Below are positions 21,037 through 31,852 of a stretch of DNA of 64,000 nt, in pieces. The first letter of the stretch is position 1. Every line of letters starts with the position of its first letter. A program made the translations under genes and the position numbers. The DNA is taken from contig JAKZAN010000002.1 in NCBI GenBank assembly GCA_023053545.1, positions 13,326,790 to 13,390,789 of the forward strand. Direction: 5' to 3'. A model generated the notes under the pieces. The model made no database searches, was not told the DNA's origin, and was given only the letters and a program-made list of their open reading frames with translations. The stretch is from Lepidurus packardi (Eukaryota; Arthropoda; Branchiopoda; Notostraca; Triopsidae).

Positions 21037-21303
21037 TCAGGGAACAGGCGAAGGAACTATGCAAGGGGAGTAAAGAGTTGTCCATATGCCGGCTTCTGAA
21101 TGGGCTCCATAGATGGCGGTAAAGTCGCCAAAGAACTTGCTGTCTTTAGGAAACAGTACGCTCTCTTGTGATGCACAATAAAATACGGGATTCCCTATTT
21201 GCTTATTTGTTGAGCGACCGGTGCTTCGTTGAGGAGAAATAACACTGCTCTTGACTTTCGGAAAGAAATCCTGTTTCGGTGTGTCGAAATTCTCCCGTCT
21301 CAT
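21037..21303 (-). CDS. Small PIERCE-like protein (candidate microtubule inner protein)
   Basis: An 88-residue ATG-initiated frame lies between the ankyrin gene and HTATIP2, on the same strand as both. The middle reads QIGNPVFYCASQESV and then SKFFGDFTAIYG, followed by SEAGIWTTLYSP. The first two resemble the GNPVFSC and YGEFLPI blocks of vertebrate PIERCE2 (C15orf65), and the third resembles the SGFYQNxTLNT-type end block in order and spacing. PIERCE proteins line the inside of doublet microtubules in motile cilia. If real, expression would be expected in sperm. The similarity is weak and seen by eye only; a chance open frame or part of a spliced gene remains possible. Confidence 0.35.
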   Translation of the reverse strand: MRRENFDTPKQDFFPKVKSSVISPQRSTGRSTNKQIGNPVFYCASQESVLFPKDSKFFGDFTAIYGAHSEAGIWTTLYSPCIVPSPVP

Positions 21304-21504
21304 CCCTTCTACAATCTTTTACAGTTTTCTGACTGTCCACACCGAATAGCTTTCAACGGTTTCGTAGACCTTAAAAGCAACAATTGCATTTAACTGTGAA
21401 AGCATAAATGTAATCAACACATAAGCGACATTATATAGTAATAATCCCGCCCAACAAAATATATCGAATAACTTTTCCAATACTTCTTCACACTAATTTC
21501 TACT

Positions 21505-24500
21505 TTACAGACTTTGCGCGTGCTGATGCCTTAAATCATCGCCATTGGCTGTCCCCGTTTCCGAATTGGCGCCTTTACCCGCAGTACCCGGTTTAACCGT
21601 AAAAGTGAGCTGATACTTTTTGCTTTTCTCCAAGCTATCCAAAGGCAGCGTTATAAGTTGGCGATCCACTCCTGTCCTCAATTCCACCGTCACAGGCTCC
21701 GCGCTCAGGTTCAGGTAAGTCGAATTCGAAGAAATTAGATTATTTTCCTTTATACGAGGTAATGTCGTTCTCGCAGCAGCCGGTTTGGGAGCTCCATGAT
21801 GATTCCGATATGGTACTAAACAAAAAATATCCAAATTATCCTCTTTTCACTCTATGGAATTCAAATTATGAATAAATAATTGTAAATAAACCAAAATAAC
21901 TGAAATAAATTACGAATAAATAATTGAAATTCAAATTATGAATAAAAAAACTTGCGTTTAGCTTATAGAACAGAATCTTACTATAAGCGGCACAGGGAAT
22001 ACCAGTATACGCATGGTGGGCATGGTTACAGTGCAAAGTAGCATGTGTGCAGTTGGCTGGCGCATTCGTGCTTTTCCGACGTGGCGTAGAACCATTTTCC
22101 CCATTAGAAGAATCCACTTCTGGTAGCAGACGTTGCCCTTGTACTCCTTGCAAAGTTCGCAATTGATCTAAGTATAAAAACAAACATGTCAAATTCAAGT
22201 ATAGTCCAAACTGCCAACCAAATCCTTAAGAAAAATGGATATTAATTAAAACCAACTTACCGTACAAGTATTTCTCCAGCGATTTAAAGGAATAAGGTCC
22301 ATCATAGGGTCGCAATCCCACTTCCTGCCCTTCTTTCTTAAAAGATTCAATTAAACGCTTGGCAAAGACCTGTTCATTGGTCGTTTGCCCGCTCCGGATT
22401 TGCAATTGCTTCAAATCCAATAATTGCTGAAATATTTTCTTCTCCAACTGGTATTTGCGCTGGGCCATTTGGGACGCTCTCGTGTTCGAAATCGGATTCT
22501 TGCGTAATTTATTGCTTTTCGGTCCCCCTAAAGGCTGTTCGGATATTTCCTCTAACTTCGGACTGGAAATGGAGGATTTGCTCCTTATTCGCTCGGATTT
22601 GGTTCTCCGGAACTGGCTTTGCCCTCCAGCGGTCACTTCTGGGTTGCTTAAGCTAGACGAGCTGCCCCTACCCTTCTCGCGGAAACTCTGAGACTTTTTC
22701 AACGTTGTTCTTGCACCCATTAGTACCTCCTCTTCAGATGGACCGGGCGGTACTTCCTCGACTGGGATACTGGCTTGGATCCCATTGACCACCGGGGAAG
22801 CTTGAGATTGCGTTAAGAGCCTTTGGTCGTCTTCCGAAAAGTCTTCGCGTTCGGACATTAAGGGTCCGAGGATATCACTGTATCCCGAATCCTTCAATCC
22901 AGAGCTCTCGGTGCCAACATGGGACAAAACAGACGCTCTCGCATGGATGATCTCGTCTTCCGTCTGTCCTTCTTTGCCGGCTTCTCCAGGCAGTTTGCGT
23001 AACGCTTCGGCGTAAGATTTATCCACTGGACTGGTCGAAGTCTTTGAGTCATCAAGCCTCCCCTCGGGCTCCAAAACGACAGTTGAAGCATCGTCGCCTT
23101 CGTGCCCCAATTCCGATTCTTCGGTGTTTTCTTCACTATCTTGGTCCTCCAGCCCTTCGTTTCTGCGACGCGAACGCAACTCGCGATCATTGAGGACTTT
23201 GCTGGACTCGCTAAAAGATCGACGAGGCGCTCGCCGACGGTTTCGACGTTTTCGAGCGCTTTCTTCTGTTTCCATCCCTCCTACAGTCCTTCGTGCCTGT
23301 TACGTGTACACCAAAAACACCATGCACACAAAAAAAATCAAGTTCAATTCAGTTTATTTTTAAAATAATAATTTACCTGCAGAGATCCTTCTTCACTTAA
23401 CTCTTCTAACTGAGTCTGCGTAGCACTATCTTCCAAGATGGGCATTTGCAGCTGACTTTTGCTGTACGAGGCGTCCAAAGAAGGCGGCAAACTGCTCATT
23501 TCACTGCCCAAGTAATCCCTTCTCGAGATCATGAGCCCTCTTTGGCTTTCATTCAACGCTCTAAACCGAAGGCACACAATTAGTTTTACTCGCATTACGT
23601 TTATTTTGTTAATGTAGTCTAGCAGGGAACTTACTGACTCAAAGCTCTCGACAAGGCTTTGCTGTCTGTAATCCTCGCAGCCGGTAATCCTCCATGGAGT
23701 TGCAGAAATTTGGCACAGCCCCGATTCCCCTTCTGCAACGCCGCATCCAACGGAGTCATCAGCTGTCCTTTGGCTCCTCGCATAATCGGATTGACATCGG
23801 CTTCGTAGTCAATCAAAATCTTGCACATTTCCACGTTATTATTCAAGGCTGCTACGTGCAAGGCGGATTTGCCTTCGGTACTCGCCATATTCGCTGCTCC
23901 CATCCTCAACCTTAGGAGCCAACGAACCAATTCTTTCCTTCCCGAAGCCACGGCGTCGTGCAACGGCACCTCTCCACGTGAATTGCGTAGCCACAGATTC
24001 GCTTCGTGCTTTAACAGCAGTTTTAAGGTCTCCAATTGCCCTTTAGCGGCTCCACAATGCGCCGCCCTGCAAAATATTCCGTAAATTAACTCCAAAAATT
24101 CGCTGGCCATTTAAATGTAGTTTATTCGCATAACTTACGTCCGCCCCTTTTTGTCTTGCTGACTCGGATCCGAGCCATAATTAAGCAGTAATTCAGCGCA
24201 ATCCGCGTGGCCCAATGTAACAGCGTAAAACAAGGCAGTACAACCATTTGTATCCACAATATCCACATCGGCCCCACACAAAGCCACCAGCGTCTCCAAA
24301 CATTCGCTATGGCCTCTGCTGGCTGCACAATGAAGCGCTAAGAAAGAGATTTAAAAAAATAGGAATTATTTTTTAATTCGATCATTTATAAGTTTCATTA
24401 CCAAATATTCTTAACTAGTCCTAACTGCAAAATACTTTTGATTCTTAATCCTTCCAAATTTTGACTTTTTTTAAAAAAAACATTTTCAGTCTTTTTTATG

Positions 24501-26733
24501 TTCTAATTCTAGCGCCGAAATTCGCTCTTCTTGAACTTTACAATGCTATTAAGGTCAATTTTTCTCCATTTAAACATAGCAAAATCGCCCTTATTGCAGT
24601 TCGGTGCTACTAAGACCTATTTTCAGCACCTCAGCATAGCAAAATCGTCCTTATTGCAGTTCGGTGCTACTAAGACCTATTTTCAGCACCTCAGCATTAG
24701 CAAAATCGCCCTTATTGCAGTTCGGTGCTACTAAGACCTATTTTCAGCACTTGAGCATAGGAAAATCGCCCTTATCAACTCTTTTGGGTGTTACTAAGGT
24801 CTGTTTTGGGTTTTTGTGTCATGATGGCTATCGTCAAATGAAAGAATATTTTATGTTATTTATTACCTGTGAGTCCGTCTTTATCGGTAGCGGCCACCGA
24901 AGCTCCGGCGTTGACGAGGGCTAGGATTGCATCAGAACTGCCTGAAGGATACGAGGACACAGAGTCAGGAGGCGTCTCTGCAGGGCGACAAACACACCTC
25001 GCAATACTCTTGGAGGGTTGAGCACGAAACAAAACATAAACAAGCGAACATAAACAAGGACTGAAAATCAAAGCGGAAGACAAAAACCGATGAGGAGGAG
25101 AAGACGAACAACAGACGCTTCGGGGGGAGCAGATAAAGCAAAGAAACCGCTTCGTTGTACCTGCACTAGCTGCCCATAACAAGGGCTGGCGTCCGTCACG
25201 GTCCATAACATCCACTGCAACGTTGTGGTTCAGTAATTGCTTTAATGCGGCTAATCCAACTCGGGAATCACGAACGTCACGAACCGCTCCCACTACAGGA
25301 CTACGTTGGCCACACATTTGGGCTGCGTAATGCAACGGATAAGCGCCGTGGACGTCCGCCGTACCAGCATCTGCTCCAGCTTCCAGTACCAGCTGCAACG
25401 CATCCAATTCCCCACATACTAAAACGGAAAAAGGTAGTAATTAATGTCTCGCAATGAGTAAACATATGTCTCTATAACTAAAGACCCAAGTAAAAAAGGG
25501 CCCCAATTGCGTCACGCCAAAGAAAGATGCGTGACAAGACAACATTGCTCTTGGACCAGCCTGTAATTATTGTATACTCCATTTTTATACACCCTTGACT
25601 TTGTAAGTATCGTGTAACTGCGGGAGGCGCTATAATACTTCAACTTTCTTCTTCACGCCCAGCTCTTTAGTGTCTCAAGATCTTACTTTACGGCTTTCAT
25701 AAAAGTATTTAAAGCAAAACAACTTCTAGGCACTTTTAGATAGATTTTTTCTGTCAAAAATTCACACGAGGATTATTATCAGTACAACAAAGCTACGCAA
25801 TGTCAATATGGCAAGACTTCCGTGTACCGAGATAACGAAAATAATGAGCTTACCAGTGGCCCAGTGGACGACTGAATGGCGTTCATTGTCTAGGCAATTG
25901 ATATCGGCTCCTTTGCCCAAAAAATGCCGTATCACCACTCGGTTTCCTGTGAAAAACAAGGAAAAACAAATTAATATTGATTGTTGTCATAGGGCGCCAT
26001 GAAATACGCTTTTCTCAACTAAACTCACCGAATTATCTACAGTACATTAGCTTAACGCCTTAATAACAATATAAGATGGCACTGTGCATTATTAGTGAAC
26101 TTTTTCGTGGGATTCTTTAAGTTTACGGCGAAAAACAAGTCAAACTTTTCCAAGTTTTAAAAATTTCCTTTATGAAATCGATTTTGCGCCTTAATCGATA
26201 ATGAAAACTGGTGCGGAGTATCGATTCAAAAAGTGGGGCGAAATTCAAACTTAAGCCTTAGCAATCTTTGAAGACAGTAGAAAATCGGGGCAAAATCACC
26301 GGAAATGACGGCCAAGTGCAAGGGAGTGTATCCTTCTTCATCAGGGGCATTGAGCAAGGCCGCATCTGCTTCCAATAACAGATCGATGCACCCAGTCCCC
26401 TTATTTTCCGCGCAATAATGCAAAGCGCATTTGCCCGTCCGGTCGCGATCCTTTAAACTACTCGCCTAGTCCGCCATAACCAAAAGCAAGAAAAAACACA
26501 TATAAGAAAACCCATTCATCACTTTACCTTGCTTCACTTCATCCCCCATGACCCCCCAAACAAAAAATTACCTTCTTTTGTATCAAGGTTCGAATTTCCT
26601 GCAAGTTCCCTTGCTGACAGGCGTACATCAGCGGGGTGACTCCTTCGGAATTCCCTGCTTTCAATCCCCCCGCTGGTAGGCTTCCCGGTTCTATCCCCGC
26701 TGGCGGAAACGCACTAGTAGAATGGCTCTGCAT
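21505..26733 (-). CDS. Large ankyrin-repeat protein, 1,033 residues, family uncertain
   Basis: Eleven exons on the minus strand: 26733-26572, 26465-26300, 25946-25854, 25418-25161, 24941-24867, 24337-24139, 24066-23635, 23560-23377, 23296-22261, 22167-21982 and 21815-21505. They sum to exactly 1,034 codons. The N-terminal half holds about ten ankyrin repeats (LMYACQQGNLQEI, GYTPLHLAVISGD, GAYPLHYAAQMCG, GRQPLLWAASAG, GCTALFYAVTLGHADC, GEVPLHDAVASGRKEL). The second half is acidic and Ser-rich, then a coiled coil (QRKYQLEKKIFQQLLDLKQLQ), then a Cys/His-rich stretch and a C-terminal region. No membrane segment or enzyme domain is seen, so a scaffold role is inferred. An upstream in-frame ATG at 26817 would add 28 residues. 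Acceptor choice at 23296 is fixed by reading frame. Confidence 0.88.
24540..24805. repeat. 60-61 bp minisatellite, about 4 copies, in an ankyrin-gene intron
   Basis: The unit contains CATAGCAAAATCGCCCTTAT, then TGCAGTTCGGTGCTACTAAG and ACCTATTTTCAGCACCTCAG. It lies in the intron between exons 24867 and 24337. It is related, in opposite orientation, to the array at 28137-28520. Confidence 0.92.
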
Positions 26734-26817
26734 ATTTGTTTTTCTCTCTTTCCCTTCAAAGCCACCAATCGAAGGAAAAAAAAAGCTCAGGCCTCGTTTA
26801 ATATTGCACGGTGTCAC

Positions 26818-27927
26818 TACTGTCGGGCTCCGCCCACCTCTTCACCCTAAGTGGGACGGAAAAGGTCAGTGGGTAATCAATATAATCCAGTTTTGCCCTA
26901 CAATCGGTAACTCACAATCTGAGACACATTGCCTCTAGCAACGAAACCAAAATATTGCCTTCTCCTGCGTTTACAATCACCTCGCTGGTCTGTCCAGTAA
27001 GGGGCGGAGCTATCGTCTAATTACGTGAAAAGGTTCCGATTTCCCTTTGAGCCTACCAGTCTGTCAATAAAACAGCGTCCCGATCAACTTCCTCCATTAG
27101 TAGAGTGTAATCCGAACAATGCTAGTCAAATTACCGTTTCTTTCAAGTTAACAAAAAGAAACTTCCGTGACTCTTTACTAGCGTGTAACGATCCGCTCCT
27201 GACACGCGGATTAATCGTCTCGAAATACCTGCGTTTTTTTTGTTTAACGTTTCCCTGGGAGAAAGCCAACCCAAAAGCCCACAAACTAAAGCAATAAATC
27301 CATTATTTTGAGTCAAATGATTACTTTTCAAATTTATTAACTAATTTGGAAGACTCACTAGATTGGAAAGAGCGATCCGTCAATCGTGTCAGCACGATTT
27401 GCTTTAAAATCACCGCGAAAAAGCTGAGGACGTCACACTGAAATCACGGGGTATTAGGGACACCACAACAATAGGCCTCTAATTGATGCACATTAGCCAC
27501 GCAGTCTGCTTTGGAACTAAGCTCCTCCGCGGCTTAAGCGTAGATCCCCATCGTTTTTACTCAATGTATAGAGTTGGTCGTTGCTGGCGTTGCCATGGTG
27601 GCTGGGAGACCAATACAAACGGCACGTCATACCTTTGCACTTCACCTGCTTCTAAGCACCGCCCTTGAAAAAGGGGGTTGAACCAGAGAGACAGAATATC
27701 AGGCCTGGAAACGAAAAAAAAAATGAAGGATGGACCAAACACGTAAACGCTCTCCAAGGTGCCGAATATCCGGGATTGCAGACGTGTATAAGTCACCAGT
27801 GTTAAACGATAGTCAAAACGACAAAAAAGGTGTCCAATTGGTTTTCTTCCCCCACTGAAACCCCTTTTTTTTAACAAACAAGACCCCCCCTCCCCAAAAA
27901 AAGAACCTTTTTTAACTTAATTTCTTT
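26818..27927. other. Spacer between the ankyrin gene and CBS
   Basis: This stretch holds the ankyrin-gene promoter and the CBS 3' UTR. Several short open frames exist on both strands but none has recognisable features. Confidence 0.6.
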
Positions 27928-30904
27928 TTAAGCGTGGTTCACTTGATGGCTAGTAATATAATTCAGCAAATCGATCTGGGTGATGATTCCAATAACCACA
28001 GTTCGCTCTTGCACATGGTCTTTGTCAGCATCTACTAGGAAATAAGAAAAAAATGAATAAATAAGTCGTTTTCAGTCAAATCCATCAACTAATTTACAGA
28101 ACAAAAAGCTAAAGTTACGGGTTACTAATTATTAACTAAACAAGGGCGGTTTTCCTATGTTTAAGTGTTGGAACAAGGCCTTAGCAACTTTTAAGCGCAG
28201 TAAGGGCGATTTTGCTATGCTTAAGTGCTGGAACAAGGCCTTAGCAACATTTAAGCGCAGTAAGGGCGATTTTGCTATCCTTAAGTGCTGGAACAAGGCC
28301 TTAGCAACATTTAAGCGCAGTAAGGGCGATTTTGCTATGCGTAAGTGCTGGAACAAGGCCTTAGCAACATTTAAGCGCAGTAAGGGCGATTTTGCTATGC
28401 TTAAGTGCTGGAACAAGGCCTTAGCAACATTTAAGCGCAGTAAGGGCGATTTTGCTATGCTTAAGCATTGGATAGTCGACCTTAGTAAACGCCAAACCAC
28501 AATAAGGGCAATTTTGCTTACAAATGATGAAAAATGTAATGAATAATTCTAATTAATTTACTGTAATTAGTATAAACTTAGCATTCTACTGTGAATAGAT
28601 TTTTTGCGAATAACATTCTTACCATAAGGAAATATTTTAAATTATTATTTAAATGAATAATAACACATGAGAATGGTAATTAAATAAACGACAAACTTAA
28701 TGCTACTTAAAGAAACCAAGAAATACGTTACACAAGCGCTGCGAATGGACGACTAAAGCGAAATGATGGCGATCCAAAATACGAGACGCCTTGCTCAACG
28801 TGGAATCCAACGTGATGGTCTGGAATTGACTGTATAGGACTTCCGAAACGGGTGTTTTAGGCTCCGCCTTCTTAGAAAGCAGGCGAGTCAACAAAGAGCC
28901 CAAAGTCACCATGCCTTTTACGGATCTAAAATGCCAAAAATAAATTTTCCAACGAAGTACATGTTAGATTATAGTGTAAGGCTTTCTATTCATACCCTTG
29001 CGCGTCCAAAACAGGAAGTTGATCAAAACCTTCCTTTTTCATGATGTCGATAGCTTCTTGGCAGCTAACGGATGGCAAAATGGTCAACGGCGCTTGCAGA
29101 CCGAGCACAGACACGCGAAGGTCAGACCACCTAATGATAATAAACCAAAAGATTATTACTATGACTCCATTTCCCGGGTCAATTATCCATAAATTACCAA
29201 TGGTGTTGGCTGACGTCATTGGAAGCGTCGAGTAATTCCCGCTCAATCATCCACTGATCGCTTAGGAATTTGGTCATGTAGTTGCGCAAACCATCTGGAA
29301 GGACGATTACACAGCGCTGGCCGGCTTTTAAACTCTTTGCTGCTTTCAAGCCACATGATACGGCAGCACCACTACTTCCACCTAACAAAATCAACATTAG
29401 CTCAACAAATCAATAAATATGGATAATAAGATCAGTTTTACCGCACAAAAGGCCTTCTTCTCGAATTAACCGCCTAGCCATGGGCAAAGACTCCTTATCG
29501 TTGCACTTTAGCCATCCATCAACCACGGAACGGTCTGAGAGAAAGAAAAAAAATTCAGAAAAATTAAATTTAATGAAATAAAAACGTAAAAAAATTCCTT
29601 AAAATAGAAATAAAAGAGACTAATAGATAGTTAAGAGGAAATTGGCAATAAATCTTGGAATATACCTAAAACTGTGGGGACAAAGTCGTAGCCAATGCCT
29701 TCGACTTCATAAAAGCCTGATCCGCATTGATTCATAGCTTCCGGCTGGGCCAGAATGGAGCCTTCTGGGTCCACGCCAATAACTTGACAATGTGGGACCT
29801 TTTCCTTCAATTTGCGGCCCAATCCAGCGACCGTGCCGCCAGTACCAGCTCCGGCGACCACCATATCCACTTTGCCATCGCACTGATCCAAGATTTCCTC
29901 CGCTGTCAAGTCGTAATGAGCCAAAGGATTTCCTGGGTTGCGGTACTAAAGCCCAAAACGGAACCAAATAGTGTTAAAGCGTCTTCTTAAGCATAAAACC
30001 GGGTCCAAGTACTTGATCCAGGATGATCGAGTTGGGAATGTCACGATTTAAACGCTGTGCTACCGAAATGTGACTTTCCGGCGAGTCGAACGTGGCGGAG
30101 GTGGGCGTGCGAACGATTTCAGCCCCCAAAGCGCGTAAAGTGTCCACTTTTTCGTTAGACATCTTCTCTGGAAGGACAATTATACAGCGATACCCTTTCA
30201 CAGCTGCTCCTAATGCCAAACCAATTCCTAAATGTGAATAAAAAAGCAGAGAATCTTTAGAAAAGCGATTTATAAAGACAAATATATCCGCAAACTATGA
30301 ACGAAAAGAAGTTAAGTAGTGGACATTAAGTAAGTTATGTAGTAAATGGTACTGGGAGTATACAACTTGAGCTTTTTACCAGTATTCCCCGATGTTGGTT
30401 CAATAAGGACATCACCAGGCTTGATTTTGCCCTCTCGTTCGGCATCTTCAATCATGCGCAAGCCAATACGATCCTTGACACTCCCTCCAGCGTTAAAAAA
30501 TTCGCATTTGACGACTATTGCATATACATAAAGAAGGTAAACAGAGTTTATAATAAGGCAATAGGTTGAAACTAAGTTTAGCGAATGACTTACGGACTTC
30601 ACATTCGATGCCCAAGCTCTGGGGGATCTTATTTAAGCGAACTAATGGCGTGTTACCGATATGGTGGAGAATAGTATCCATGATCTTTGGCTTGGGTTTC
30701 CTAATGAAAGGGGGAAAACGTGTTAAATTACATGATCTTAAAAGGGCTGAATTAAGATTCTTACAGCGTTTGTTTTGTATGAGGTGACGTAGCAGGGTCA
30801 GCTCCCAAATGCCATGTGCATTTACTGGGTAAATCCGGTCGCACAAATTCAGCACGTTCCCCATTTAACTTTTCTCCGTTTACTTCAACTGGCGTAGGAC
30901 TCAT
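27928..30904 (-). CDS. CBS: Cystathionine beta-synthase
   Basis: CBS condenses serine and homocysteine to cystathionine, the first step of transsulfuration, using PLP in the cytosol. Ten exons (30904-30765, 30700-30594, 30514-30380, 30227-30013, 29945-29666, 29534-29442, 29381-29198, 29130-28996, 28925-28732, 28034-27928) give 529 residues (human 551). The N-terminal heme site is kept: Cys29 in KCTWHLG and His42 in SPHTK, 13 residues apart as in human. The PLP lysine is in [19 protein letters not shown] and AGTGGTVAG bind substrate and phosphate. Two C-terminal CBS domains follow, ending [14 protein letters not shown]. The human redox CPGC motif is replaced by VPHC. The last intron holds a minisatellite. 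Confidence 0.97.
28137..28520. repeat. 60-bp minisatellite, about 6 copies, in the last CBS intron
   Basis: A unit of exactly 60 bp contains TAAGGGCGATTTTGCTATGC, TTAAGTGCTGGAACAAGGCC and TTAGCAACATTTAAGCGCAG. The inner copies are almost identical and the edges diverge. Because 60 is a multiple of three, both strands read through as 20-residue repeats, but the array lies in an intron. Confidence 0.95.
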
Positions 30905-31852
30905 CTTACGAGCTTTTACTACAAAAAACAGAATGAAGATTACATTACACTTGACAGTTCAGTTCGTGAGATTACTTGACAACCGTTAATTCTACAATAG
31001 GAACGAACAGATAACTTAACTATTTGTTTATCTGTAGTCTTCTGGATTCTATGATTTCTAGCAGTGTTGTTTGTTTATCTGCTTTTATCGAAAAATCGAT
31101 ACAAGCACCTAAACAAACAACACACACCTGAAGTTCATCAGAAAGAAACTGGAATTGTTATCTATTTATATTTAAAGGCGTTACTTACGGCGATCGTTAA
31201 TTGCGTTGTATATGGAAAGACTGAGAGTACAATAGCACTACACACGCCAACACCAGGAATACGAAAGAGACGGAATAAAGCTCACAAGCCCTTGAAATAG
31301 TCCCGCACCGCCACTTAGCATGCGGCGTGTACGTAAAGCATGCAGTTTGTGATGAGGCAGGCGACCAATGGGCATGGGTGTAAGAAAAGGCGCGGCTTGA
31401 ATCTTGAACAATGAAAATGAAGGGCTCGATTCGGGCGCGCTTTTTGAATTTTAAGTGTCCTAACGGCTACAAACCTGGCGATTTCTGGCTTCATTTAGGC
31501 CCAAATGACTCGAAATAAATATAACTAAACACGCAAACTAAAAAAGAAGTCATAATATTTCAGCGCGTATCATAATGTACAGGACATTTGTTATCAAAGC
31601 CAAGAATAGTGCCAAAAAAATGCGCAAAAAGACAGGAAGCGCCTTCTACATCGCCATTCTAATGGTTCACCAAGAAGGGAGAGTGACGGGCCAGAGATAA
31701 GCTAGTGAGAAACCAAGTTTTTTTTTTAAACTATCGCGGGATACTTTCTCCATATGCTTTCCCCATCCACAATTTGAATAATTTACCCGTAGTTACTTTC
31801 TCACTGACCATCACTCCTTTTAGTTCCTTAACTACCCTAGAAACGAACTGTC
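30905..31852. other. Spacer between CBS and BAZ1A
   Basis: This contains the CBS promoter and 5' UTR and the BAZ1A 3' UTR. No gene was recognised. Confidence 0.6.

Noticed and set aside
22894..23190. 98-codon frame inside the ankyrin gene
   Set aside because: Wrong frame of exon 23296-22261; the splice phase selects the other frame.
28157..28546. Plus-strand frame of 129 codons with repeated [19 protein letters not shown]
   Set aside because: Produced by the 60-bp minisatellite, whose length is a multiple of three, and lies antisense in a CBS intron.
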